Source: UBA5078 sp964538025
GTDB lineage: Bacteria; Pseudomonadota; Gammaproteobacteria; Pseudomonadales; Pseudohongiellaceae
Reading direction: 5' to 3'
NCBI GenBank assembly: GCA_964538025.1
Contig: CAZICZ010000003.1
Location: 186,001 to 250,000, forward strand
Length of the DNA stretch: 64,000 bases
Position numbers and translations under genes: made by a program. Shown one piece after another: positions 17,071 through 25,527 of this stretch (position 1 is its first letter; every line of letters begins with the position of its first letter). The notes beneath the pieces are model-generated. The model was not told the DNA's origin. It did no database searches and worked only from the letters and a program-made list of their open reading frames with translations.

Positions 17071-19224
17071 GTGCCCACAATCGACTCATTAGCCAGCAGT
17101 CTTTCCGAGTATCTGGAAACCGATCAGATTAACCTCGTCCGCCGGGCGTATTACTACGCGGAACAGGCCCATGATGGGCAGTTCCGCCGTAGTGGCGACC
17201 CCTATGTCACTCATCCTCTCGCCGTTGCAGGCATTCTCAGTGAAATGCACATGGACCCCCAGTCTCTGGTGGCCGCCATGTTGCATGACGTCATAGAAGA
17301 CACCGGCATCAGCAAGGCTGCGGTCAAGAGCCAGTTCGGCGACGCCATTGCCGAAATGGTCGATGGCGTCAGCAAGCTGAACAAGATTACCTTCAGCAGC
17401 CACGCCGAGGCACAGGCCGAGAACTTCCAAAAAATGGCGCTCGCCATGGCCAAGGATATTCGCGTGATCCTGGTAAAACTGGCGGACCGCCTGCACAACA
17501 TGCGGACCTTGGACGTTCTGAGTCCTGAAAAACGCCGTCGGGTCGCGCGCGAAACCCTCGATATCTATGCCCCCATTGCGAACCGCCTGGGCATGAATTC
17601 CATCCGAATCGAGTTCGAGGAACTGGGGTTTGAAGCGCTTTACCCGATGCGTTCCCGTCGCATCAACGCTGCAGTCAAGAGCATCCGGGGCAACCGCAAG
17701 GAGATCGTCAAACAGATCCAAAGCGCGCTCGAGGCCTGCCTGACCCGTGAGGGACTGCCGGGCCGAATCTTTGGCCGAGAGAAGCACCTGTTCAGCATTT
17801 ACGAAAAGATGCGCGCCAAGCGCAAGTCCTTCTCGGAAATCATGGACGTGTATGCGTTTCGCATCGTCGTGGACAAGGTGGATACGTGCTACCGGGTGCT
17901 GGGCGCTGTCCATAACCTCTACAAACCCGTCCCGGGTCGCTTCAAGGATTACATCGCCATTCCCAAAGCCAACGGCTATCAGTCGCTGCACACCACACTT
18001 TTCGGGATGCACGGGGTGCCCATCGAGATCCAGATCCGCACAGAGGAAATGGAGGCCATGGCCAATAACGGGATTGCGGCGCACTGGCTCTACAAATCCC
18101 ACGATGACACGCCGAACAATGCCCAAATCCGGGCGCGCCAATGGGTCAACGGGCTGCTGGAAATGCAGCAGCACGCGGGCAACTCGCTGGAGTTTATCGA
18201 GAACGTCAAAATCGACCTGTTCCCGGATGAGATTTACGTGTTCACTCCCAAGGGCACCATCATGGAACTCCCGGCCGGGTCTACTGCCGTGGACTTCGCC
18301 TATGCCGTGCACACCGATGTGGGCAATTCCTGCGTCGCCTGCCGCATCAGCCGGCGCCTAGCTCCCCTGAGCGAGGCGCTGGAGAGCGGGCAAACGGTGG
18401 AGATCATCACGGCTCCCGGCACCCAGCCCAACCCGGCCTGGCTCAGCTTTGTCGTGACCGGCAAGGCACGCAGCAACATCCGCCACTTCCTCAAGAATCA
18501 GCGGCACTCCGAATCCGTGTCTCTTGGTCGCCGCCTGCTGAACAAAGTGCTGGGCAGCTTTGGCACCCAGTTGGAAAAGATCCCCGCCGAGCAGATTCAG
18601 CGGACACTGCAAACCTTGAATCTGCAAGAGCTCGACAACCTGCTGGAAGACATTGGCCTGGGCAACCGCATGGCCCACGTCGTCGCCCGGCTGATGGTGC
18701 CCGAGTTCGACGACACAGACCTGCAGCCCGAGATCGGCAAGGACAGCAAAAGCTCGCCGCTGGCCATTCGGGGCTCGGAAGGCATGGTGATGAACTTCGC
18801 GCGCTGCTGTCACCCGATTCCGGGTGATCCGATCATCGGCCATATCAGTAGCGGCCGCGGGATGGTGATTCATACCGAAAACTGCAACAACATTGCGGAG
18901 ATCCGGGACAATCCCGACAAGTGCATCTCTGTGCGCTGGGACCCGAATGTGGAGGGAGAGTTCTCCGTCGAGATTCGCGTAGAGCTCGAGAATGAGCGCG
19001 GCATCATCGCCAAATTGGCGACCACCATTACCGGGGCAGAAGCCAATATCGAAAAAATCAGCACCGTTGAACGGGATGCGCGCTTCAGCATCGTCAATCT
19101 CTCGCTCAATGTCCGCAACCGCATCCACCTTGCGCGCGTCATGAAACGAATTCGTCTGATCAAGCCCGTCAGCAAGGTGACGCGGGTAAAGAGCCGCAAA
19201 ATCGCCAAACCCATGAAGCCCTGA
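17071..19224 (+). CDS. spoT: Bifunctional (p)ppGpp synthetase/hydrolase SpoT
   Basis: SpoT makes and degrades the stringent-response alarmone. The 717-residue protein has an HD hydrolase domain with the intact HDVIEDTG near residue 72, so hydrolysis is expected. A synthetase domain follows with NGYQSLHTTLFG near residue 301. A TGS domain (FPDEIYVFTPKG...) lies at about 383-448, a conserved-Cys segment (FARCCHPIPGD) near 575, and a C-terminal ACT domain from about 635. The GTG at 17071 has AGGAAGGAG upstream. Intact HD and synthetase motifs favour SpoT/Rel over the synthesis-only RelA. Confidence 0.95.
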   Translation: MPTIDSLASSLSEYLETDQINLVRRAYYYAEQAHDGQFRRSGDPYVTHPLAVAGILSEMHMDPQSLVAAMLHDVIEDTGISKAAVKSQFGDAIAEMVDGVSKLNKITFSSHAEAQAENFQKMALAMAKDIRVILVKLADRLHNMRTLDVLSPEKRRRVARETLDIYAPIANRLGMNSIRIEFEELGFEALYPMRSRRINAAVKSIRGNRKEIVKQIQSALEACLTREGLPGRIFGREKHLFSIYEKMRAKRKSFSEIMDVYAFRIVVDKVDTCYRVLGAVHNLYKPVPGRFKDYIAIPKANGYQSLHTTLFGMHGVPIEIQIRTEEMEAMANNGIAAHWLYKSHDDTPNNAQIRARQWVNGLLEMQQHAGNSLEFIENVKIDLFPDEIYVFTPKGTIMELPAGSTAVDFAYAVHTDVGNSCVACRISRRLAPLSEALESGQTVEIITAPGTQPNPAWLSFVVTGKARSNIRHFLKNQRHSESVSLGRRLLNKVLGSFGTQLEKIPAEQIQRTLQTLNLQELDNLLEDIGLGNRMAHVVARLMVPEFDDTDLQPEIGKDSKSSPLAIRGSEGMVMNFARCCHPIPGDPIIGHISSGRGMVIHTENCNNIAEIRDNPDKCISVRWDPNVEGEFSVEIRVELENERGIIAKLATTITGAEANIEKISTVERDARFSIVNLSLNVRNRIHLARVMKRIRLIKPVSKVTRVKSRKIAKPMKP

Positions 19225-19286
19225 GCCTTGCGCGGCACAGGGTAGATTTTTCACGCCACCACCAACACCCTCTTGAGGAAAAGCCC

Positions 19287-19676
19287 GTGACCCAGAAGAG
19301 CATTATCAACACCCCTGCCGCCCCTGCCGCCATCGGCCCCTATTCCCAAGCCGTTCGCCTGGGACAAATGGTGTTTTGCTCCGGCCAGATACCGCTGGAC
19401 CCGGTAACGATGACAATCGTGGAAGGAGGCATAGAGGCGCAGGCAGTGCAGGTTATGGAAAACATGAAAGCCGTTGCAGCCGAAGCCGGAGGAAGCCTGC
19501 AAGATGTCGTCAAATTAACTATTTTCCTGACAGATCTTGCCGATTTTGCGATAGTAAATCATACGATGACGCGCTATTTTTCCGCGCCCTACCCCGCACG
19601 CTCCACCGTGCAGGTTGCCGCCCTCCCCAAGGGGGCTGCCATCGAAATCGAGGCCATATTGGCTCTGCCGGCGTAA
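19287..19676 (+). CDS. ridA: RidA-family reactive intermediate deaminase
   Basis: RidA hydrolyses reactive enamine/imine intermediates made by PLP enzymes such as threonine dehydratase. The 129-residue product has AAIGPYSQAVRLGQMVFCSGQIP near the start, and the C-terminal ARSTVQVAALPKGAAIEIEAIA-like block carries the conserved Arg and Glu (R and E of the active site). The GTG at 19287 has GAGGAAA about six bases upstream. It sits between spoT and recG, as in many gammaproteobacteria. Confidence 0.93.
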   Translation: MTQKSIINTPAAPAAIGPYSQAVRLGQMVFCSGQIPLDPVTMTIVEGGIEAQAVQVMENMKAVAAEAGGSLQDVVKLTIFLTDLADFAIVNHTMTRYFSAPYPARSTVQVAALPKGAAIEIEAILALPA

Positions 19677-19685
19677 GCGGCTGTG

Positions 19686-21776
19686 ATGTTGTCCGAAAAG
19701 AGCCCTGTCACCGCGCTCAAGGGCGTCGGTCCAAGCCTTGCCGCCCGGCTCGCAGGACTTCACATTCATACCCTGCAAGACCTGCTGTTCCATCTCCCGT
19801 TGCGGTATCAGGACCGCACTCGCATCAGCCCCATCTCGAGCTGCCGAATCGGCAGTGAGGTGCAGATCGAAGGCACTGTGCTCAGCACGGACATTGCCTT
19901 TGGCAGACGACGCAGCCTGATATGTCGGCTTCGGGACTCGAGCGGGATGATCAGCCTGCGCTTTTTTCACTTCAGCGCGGCCCAAAAGAGCACCCTGTCT
20001 GCTGGAGTGCGGCTCCGGTGCTACGGGGAGGTGCGGGGGGGAGCCACGGGGCTCGAACTTTATCATCCCGAATACCAGGTCCTTCGGCAGGAGGATGGCC
20101 CGGCGCTTCCCGCCACCCTGACGCCTGTCTATCCCGCCACAGAAGGCCTTCAGCAGGCACGATTGCGAACGCTTATCGCGCTGGCACTCGATTCTCTGGA
20201 GACGGACTTGCCTGTGCACGACTGGATTCCCGAGGCTGTGCGCACTCGCTTGTCGTTTCCCTCCTTAAGCGATTCGCTCCGATTCCTGCATCGTCCGCCC
20301 GCCGGAGAGGCTCTCACCAGCACGCTTCAGATCGTCATGTTGGGGCAACACCCCAGTCAGCGCCGACTTGCCTTTGAGGAACTTCTGAGCCACCGCCTGA
20401 GTCTGCGTCGCCTCCGTGCACAGGCGGAGCGTCAGGCGGCTCCTGCCCTTCTTCGTACGGGCCAGTATCGCGATCCCTTTCTCGCGTCGCTCCCGTTTGC
20501 ATTGACCGAGGCGCAACAGCGGGTGAGCGTCGAGATTGGCCACGATCTCGCTCTCGCCAAACCCATGCTGCGCCTGTTGCAGGGCGATGTGGGTTCGGGC
20601 AAAACGCTGGTCGCCGCTCTGGCAGCACTGCGCGCAGTGGAAAACGGGTATCAAGCAGCCATCATGGCGCCAACTGAACTGCTGGCAGAGCAACATTTAC
20701 ATACCTTCTCACGCTGGCTTGCTCCTCTGGGCCTTCGCCTCGGCTGGCTCAGCGGAAAGGTCAAGGGCAAGAAGCGCGAATCGCAGTTGGCGCAGATCGG
20801 AAACGGAGACGCGGACATCATCGTAGGGACCCACGCCCTGTTTCAATCAGGGGTACATTTTGCCCGTCTGGGCCTGATTGTGATCGATGAACAACACCGA
20901 TTTGGCGTCCATCAGCGCCTCGCCCTGCGGGAGAAAGGCTCGGAGGGCACCTTTGTGCCGCACCAGCTGGTCATGACTGCCACCCCGATCCCCCGCACAC
21001 TGGCCATGAGCGCGTACGCAGACCTGGATTGCAGTGTGATTGATGCACTGCCACCCGGACGCACGCCTGTGAGCACCCTGGTGATTTCAAGCACGCGCCG
21101 CGATGAAGTCATCGCGCGGATTCACCGCGCCTGTCAGCAGGGCAGCCAGGCGTATTGGGTGTGTACGTTGATTGAAGAGTCCGAAGCCCTGCAATGTCAG
21201 GCCGCGGAGGTCACTGCCAAAACGCTCTCCGAGCAATTGCCCGACCTGCGCATCGGCCTGATCCACGGCCGCATGAAGGCCGCGGAGAAATCTGCGGTAA
21301 TGGAAGCCTTCCAACGAGCAGACCTTCAGTTGCTTGTCGCGACAACCGTGATCGAGGTCGGTGTAGATGTGCCTAACGCCAGCCTCATGGTCATTGAAAA
21401 CCCGGAACGGCTCGGCCTCGCACAGCTCCATCAATTGCGTGGCCGGGTGGGCCGTGGAGCCCGGGCAAGCCACTGTGTTCTGCTCTATCAGAACCCGCTC
21501 TCGGCGCTTTCGCAGGAAAGGCTCGGCATCATGCGCGACAGCCACGACGGCTTTTTCATCGCCGAAAAAGATTTGGCACTTCGCGGCCCGGGACAGGTGC
21601 TGGGGACCCAGCAGACAGGCATGATGAGTTTTCGCATTGCCGATCTGAGCCGGGATGCCGGCATGCTGGACCAGGTGAAAGTTATCGCGGACGAATTGAT
21701 GCGCGACTACCCCGCTGCCATCGATCCGCTCATTGCGCGCTGGCTCGGGGACCGTGAGTTGTATGGCAATGTCTAG
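19686..21776 (+). CDS. recG: ATP-dependent DNA helicase RecG
   Basis: RecG remodels stalled forks and branched DNA. The 696-residue protein has the N-terminal wedge/OB region (LKGVGPSLAARL; LPLRYQDRT), Walker A GDVGSGKT near residue 301, DEQHRFGV near 402, TATPIPRT near 432, and the TRG-type C-terminal part (GPGQVLGTQQTG). GTG at 19683 and ATG at 19686 are adjacent possible starts; ATG is chosen. It follows ridA by nine bases, so the two are likely cotranscribed. Confidence 0.95.
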   Translation: MLSEKSPVTALKGVGPSLAARLAGLHIHTLQDLLFHLPLRYQDRTRISPISSCRIGSEVQIEGTVLSTDIAFGRRRSLICRLRDSSGMISLRFFHFSAAQKSTLSAGVRLRCYGEVRGGATGLELYHPEYQVLRQEDGPALPATLTPVYPATEGLQQARLRTLIALALDSLETDLPVHDWIPEAVRTRLSFPSLSDSLRFLHRPPAGEALTSTLQIVMLGQHPSQRRLAFEELLSHRLSLRRLRAQAERQAAPALLRTGQYRDPFLASLPFALTEAQQRVSVEIGHDLALAKPMLRLLQGDVGSGKTLVAALAALRAVENGYQAAIMAPTELLAEQHLHTFSRWLAPLGLRLGWLSGKVKGKKRESQLAQIGNGDADIIVGTHALFQSGVHFARLGLIVIDEQHRFGVHQRLALREKGSEGTFVPHQLVMTATPIPRTLAMSAYADLDCSVIDALPPGRTPVSTLVISSTRRDEVIARIHRACQQGSQAYWVCTLIEESEALQCQAAEVTAKTLSEQLPDLRIGLIHGRMKAAEKSAVMEAFQRADLQLLVATTVIEVGVDVPNASLMVIENPERLGLAQLHQLRGRVGRGARASHCVLLYQNPLSALSQERLGIMRDSHDGFFIAEKDLALRGPGQVLGTQQTGMMSFRIADLSRDAGMLDQVKVIADELMRDYPAAIDPLIARWLGDRELYGNV

Positions 21777-21808
21777 CCCGGTTTGGGGAATAGGCGCTTA
21801 CGGACACT

Positions 21809-21825
21809 GGCGCTATACTAGCGCC
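21809..21825. repeat. Perfect inverted repeat over a -10-like hexamer
   Basis: GGCGCTA (21809-21815) and TAGCGCC (21819-21825) are exact inverted arms separated by three bases. A TATACT hexamer (21814-21819) sits inside it. It lies 33 bases after recG and about 75 before the HDOD gene. It could be an operator over a promoter or a stem-loop after recG; no T-run follows. Confidence 0.4.
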
Positions 21826-21899
21826 GCTAAAATCCATTGCCTTCGGCGCCAAGAATAAAAAACTGACACTCCCGCTGTGTCACGAACAACAGGAAGATC

Positions 21900-23237
21900 A
21901 TGCAAGCAGAACTCGCAAGTGCCTCAAAATCCGGAGCGACCCCTCTGGTAAGAGTTGTCCTGTTACAGGACGGGAAAGGCAAGGGTCAGATCATCTTGCC
22001 CAGCGATGCCATGCTTGACCTGAAGGTATTGAATAGTCTTGTTGAGCGAAATCTCGCGCCCATGTCACAGGATGAAATTACACACCTTTGCGCCGCAAAA
22101 AAATTGGTGCGACTCGAGATAGCACCGGCGGTATTCCTGCTGCCCACCATCATCGATGAAAGTATTGCGCACCACGACTTCTGCTACTTCGAAATATTGA
22201 CCCCCGACGGCATCGAAATTCAACAAATCAATCTTCTCGAATTGCGTGCAGCGTTGCGCGAATCGAATTACCGAGTGCGCGCTATCCGCTGCACGATGCC
22301 TGCCGAAAGATTGTATCGCGGCAACCCGAACGATGGTGCCGACCTCGACCTGATCTTCAATTCCATTCGCAATTTCACCACACTGCGAATCAAACAGCGC
22401 CTGGAAGAAACCCTTGAGATTCCCCCGCTGCCGCAAGCCGCGCAACGCGTCCTCGCACTGCGCGCCAACGCCAATGCCAATGTCAGTGATCTGGCAGAGA
22501 TTGTGGAAATGGACGCCAGCCTTGCAGCGCAAGTAGTCAGTTGGGCGTCGTCTCCGTATTACGCAGCACCCAGCAAAATAAAGTCCGTCCAGGATGCCAT
22601 TTCTCATGTGCTCGGATTTGAACTGGTGAGCAATCTTGCTGTAGGGATGGCGATGGGCAATACGCTGTCCTTGCCGAACGATTCACCTGACGGCTACACG
22701 CCTTACTGGCTGCAATCGGTCTATTGTTCCACGCTGGTGGAAGCCATCGTGAAGTTGATTCCCGCCGACCGACGCCCAAGCCAAGGGCTCGCCTGCCTGG
22801 GCGGATTGTTGCATAACTTTGGATATCTGGTGTTGGCGCACATTTTCCCCCCGCATTTTTCAGCCATATGCCGTCACGTGGAAGCAAATCCGACCATCAG
22901 CCATGTGGCCATCGATCACCATTTGCTGGGTGTGACGCGCGAACAGATCAGTGCATGGCTGCTGCAATTATGGAATATGCCGAAAGAAGTGTGCGTCGGC
23001 ATTCGATTCCAGCACGAACCCGAATATCTCGGAGAGCATCATGAGTATGCCAACCTGATCTATATCGCGATGCGTGTACTGCGCTATCACGGGATTGGAG
23101 ACGCGCCCCCCGAGGAAGTGCCTTTGTCGATGTATCAGCGCTTCGGCCTAAATCCCACTGACGTCATGCAGGCCGTGCAGCGTATCATGGCCTCCGAGGA
23201 CTCTCTGCGTCAGATGGCGTCGAACTTCAAGACATGA
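21900..23237 (+). CDS. HDOD domain protein with N-terminal YbaK-like domain
   Basis: The 445-residue protein has two parts. Residues about 18-150 resemble the YbaK/aminoacyl-tRNA editing fold (ILPSDAMLDLKVLNSL, LPTIIDESI). Residues about 185-395 are an HDOD domain (IPPLPQAAQRVLAL, DLAEIVEMDASLAAQVVSWASSPYY, LGGLLHNFGYLVL). HDOD domains relate to HD hydrolases but usually lack the metal ligands and act in signalling. The position of the YbaK catalytic lysine appears to hold another residue, so editing activity is doubtful. AGGAAG precedes the ATG. It ends eight bases before ubiA, so the two may be cotranscribed. Role unknown. Confidence 0.8.
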   Translation: MQAELASASKSGATPLVRVVLLQDGKGKGQIILPSDAMLDLKVLNSLVERNLAPMSQDEITHLCAAKKLVRLEIAPAVFLLPTIIDESIAHHDFCYFEILTPDGIEIQQINLLELRAALRESNYRVRAIRCTMPAERLYRGNPNDGADLDLIFNSIRNFTTLRIKQRLEETLEIPPLPQAAQRVLALRANANANVSDLAEIVEMDASLAAQVVSWASSPYYAAPSKIKSVQDAISHVLGFELVSNLAVGMAMGNTLSLPNDSPDGYTPYWLQSVYCSTLVEAIVKLIPADRRPSQGLACLGGLLHNFGYLVLAHIFPPHFSAICRHVEANPTISHVAIDHHLLGVTREQISAWLLQLWNMPKEVCVGIRFQHEPEYLGEHHEYANLIYIAMRVLRYHGIGDAPPEEVPLSMYQRFGLNPTDVMQAVQRIMASEDSLRQMASNFKT

Positions 23238-23244
23238 GTGCCGT

Positions 23245-24165
23245 GTGAAACTCTTTACCGATCAGCTGCAAAAATTGATGCATTGGCTGGAAGCCCGGTA
23301 TCCGCATCTGGCTGCACGGTTACCGGGCTTTGCCCGTCTGCTGCGCCTCGACAAACCGATTGGCACTTTTTTGTTGCTCTGGCCAACCCTTGGGGCCTTG
23401 TGGATCGCCTCGGAAGGCTTTCCCTCCTGGAAGTTACTGATCATTTTTCTTCTCGGCACCTGGCTGATGCGATCGGCAGGCTGCGCCATCAATGACTTTG
23501 CCGATTCAGGCTTCGATGGCAAGGTGCTGCGCACGCAGGGGCGGCCCATCGTCACGGGAGAGGTCACTCGCAAAGAAGCCCTGATGACATTTGCAGTGCT
23601 CAGCCTGTGTGGTTTTTTCCTGTTGCTTTTTACCAATGGCCTGACGATCCAGATGTCTTTTTTAGCCGTGGGTGTCGCCGCGCTGTATCCCTTCATGAAG
23701 CGTTTTACCCACCTGCCGCAACTGGTACTCGGTATCGCCTTTTCCTTTGGCATTCTCATGGCCTTCACCGCCGCGCGGGCGGAACTGCCCGCGAGTGCAT
23801 GGCTTTTGTTTGTGGCCAATTGTCTGTGGACGGTGGCCTATGACACGCAGTACGCGATGGTGGATCGGGAATACGACGTGACGATTGGCGTGAAATCCAC
23901 CGCGATCCTGTTTGGCGATGCCGACAGGATCATCATCGCCGGGTTGCAGGGCATGAGCCTGTTTGCGTGGGGATTGGCCGGACTTCAATTTGGCCTGGGT
24001 GTTGTCTACTGGTTGGGACTGGCGGTGGCCGCGGCGCTGTTCTTCCATCAGTGGAAGCTCACCAGCGCACGCAGCCCCGAGGGATGTTTCCGTGCCTTTC
24101 TGAATAATCACCGCGTGGGCGCTGCCGTGTTCACCGGCATTTTTGCCCACTACCTACTCAGCTGA
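23245..24165 (+). CDS. ubiA: 4-hydroxybenzoate polyprenyltransferase UbiA
   Basis: UbiA attaches the polyprenyl tail to 4-hydroxybenzoate in ubiquinone synthesis at the inner membrane. The 306-residue protein is mostly hydrophobic, with about eight membrane segments. It keeps the two Asp-rich prenyl-diphosphate/Mg motifs: NDFADSGFD near residue 82 and DREYDVTIG near 208. The start is GTG at 23245. No ubiC lies upstream, so 4-hydroxybenzoate must come from elsewhere in the genome. Its 3' end overlaps the convergent gcdH by eight bases. Confidence 0.93.
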   Translation: MKLFTDQLQKLMHWLEARYPHLAARLPGFARLLRLDKPIGTFLLLWPTLGALWIASEGFPSWKLLIIFLLGTWLMRSAGCAINDFADSGFDGKVLRTQGRPIVTGEVTRKEALMTFAVLSLCGFFLLLFTNGLTIQMSFLAVGVAALYPFMKRFTHLPQLVLGIAFSFGILMAFTAARAELPASAWLLFVANCLWTVAYDTQYAMVDREYDVTIGVKSTAILFGDADRIIIAGLQGMSLFAWGLAGLQFGLGVVYWLGLAVAAALFFHQWKLTSARSPEGCFRAFLNNHRVGAAVFTGIFAHYLLS

Positions 24166-25345
24166 AGGCCTGAATGCCGGTTTGCGCGCGTCCCAGGATA
24201 AGAGCATGGATATCCTGAGTGCCCTCGTAGGTATTGACCACCTCCAGGTTCTGCAGATGACGCATCACCGGGAATTCATCGGATATCCCATTGCCTCCAA
24301 GCATGTCTCGCGCCTCACGGGCCGTGTCGAGCGCCTTCAGACAGGAGTTTCGCTTGAGCAGGGAGATCAGGGGTGGCGATAACTTGTTCGCATCCCGCAG
24401 GCGTGATCCCTGCAGGCAGGCCAGCAGGCCAACCGAAATGTCCGTCTGCATGACGGCCAGTTTTTTCTGAATCAACTGATTTGCCGCCAGCGGTCGCCCG
24501 AACTGTTTGCGATCGAGCGTGTATTGCAGGGCCGTTTTCCAGCAGGTTTCTGCCGCCCCCAGCGCACCCCATGCGATCCCGAGGCGTGCAGAGTTCAGGC
24601 AGCTGAAAGGTCCTTTCAGACCCTGCACGTTGGGTAGCATGTTCTCCTGAGGGACAAACACATTGTCCATCACGATTTCACCGGTGATGGAAGCGCGCAG
24701 CGCCAGTTTGCCCTCAATCTTGGGAGCAGAAAGTCCCGCCATTCCCTTCTCAAGGATGAAGCCGCGAATCGCCCCGGCATCGTCCTTTGCCCATACGACA
24801 AAGACATCGGCGATGGGGGAATTACTGATCCAGTTTTTCGCGCCCGTCAGGGCAAAGCCGCCGTCCACGCTGCGTGCGCGAGTGACCATGCCTCCCGGAT
24901 CGGAGCCATGATCCGGCTCGGTCAAACCAAAACACCCGATCCACTCCCCGGTGGCAAGCTTGGGAAGGTATTTCTGCCGCTGTGCCTCGGACCCGAAACT
25001 GTAAATGGGGTGCATGACGAGGCTCGATTGCACGCTCATCATGGAGCGATAGCCGGAGTCCACGCTCTCCACTTCTCGCGCAGCCAGCCCATAGCACACA
25101 TAGTTCACGCCGGCGCAGCCGTAACCCTCGATGGTTGAGCCCAACAGACCCAGTGCCCCCATTTCGCGGAAAATCTCGGGATCCGTGTGTTCCTTACGGT
25201 AGGCCTCACGCACCCGCGGCAGAAGTTTTTCCTGTGCAAACTGTCTTGCGGTATCCCGCACCAGTCGCTCCTCTTCGGTGAGCATTTCATTCATGAGGAA
25301 CGGGTCCTGCCAATCAAACGCGGCAGTGTCGGAACTTGCAGACAT
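24158..25345 (-). CDS. gcdH: Glutaryl-CoA dehydrogenase
   Basis: This FAD enzyme oxidises and decarboxylates glutaryl-CoA to crotonyl-CoA in lysine and tryptophan breakdown. The 395-residue protein has the acyl-CoA dehydrogenase layout: FGLTEPDHGSDPGGM near residue 138, ITGEIVMDNVFVP near 226, DRKQFGRPLAANQLIQ near 285, and VNTYEGTQDIHALILGR with catalytic Glu near 374. The EPDHGSDP wording and the C-terminal TGIQAF are typical of GcdH rather than other acyl-CoA dehydrogenases. AAGGAG precedes the ATG at 25345. A palindrome at 25396-25407 lies in its upstream region. Confidence 0.9.
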   Translation of the reverse strand: MSASSDTAAFDWQDPFLMNEMLTEEERLVRDTARQFAQEKLLPRVREAYRKEHTDPEIFREMGALGLLGSTIEGYGCAGVNYVCYGLAAREVESVDSGYRSMMSVQSSLVMHPIYSFGSEAQRQKYLPKLATGEWIGCFGLTEPDHGSDPGGMVTRARSVDGGFALTGAKNWISNSPIADVFVVWAKDDAGAIRGFILEKGMAGLSAPKIEGKLALRASITGEIVMDNVFVPQENMLPNVQGLKGPFSCLNSARLGIAWGALGAAETCWKTALQYTLDRKQFGRPLAANQLIQKKLAVMQTDISVGLLACLQGSRLRDANKLSPPLISLLKRNSCLKALDTAREARDMLGGNGISDEFPVMRHLQNLEVVNTYEGTQDIHALILGRAQTGIQAFS

Positions 25346-25395
25346 GGTGAACTCCTTGAAGTTGTCGGGGGCGTCCCCGGACGATTGTCACAATA

Positions 25396-25407
25396 GAGCG
25401 ATCGCTC
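25396..25407. promoter_or_regulatory. Palindrome upstream of gcdH, possible operator
   Basis: GAGCGATCGCTC is an exact 12-bp palindrome 51 bases upstream of the gcdH start and 89 bases before the uvrD LexA-like box. Such a site could bind a dimeric (for example TetR-family) repressor of fatty or dicarboxylic acid catabolism, but no regulator is adjacent. Inference only. Confidence 0.3.
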
Positions 25408-25495
25408 AGTGCGCCGCTGCATCTTATCAACATGCCCGCGCTTAAAAAAGGCATGTGAGGAACGCGCGTGGCCACCGATCATCGCGGTGGGTGTA

Positions 25496-25511
25496 CTGGT
25501 TATTTATTCAG
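25496..25511 (+). promoter_or_regulatory. LexA (SOS) box upstream of uvrD
   Basis: CTGGTTATTTATTCAG fits CTG-N10-CAG with an AT-rich centre, the pattern of gammaproteobacterial LexA boxes. It ends 16 bases before the uvrD ATG and lies just upstream of a TAGAAT -10-like hexamer (25514-25519). UvrD is a known SOS gene in Escherichia coli, so position and gene agree. Confidence 0.65.
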
Positions 25512-25527
25512 GCTAGAATAGCGCGCC

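Noticed and set aside
17089..18312. 407-codon open frame on the minus strand
   Set aside because: It is antisense to spoT, which is intact with clear domains; no recognisable product.
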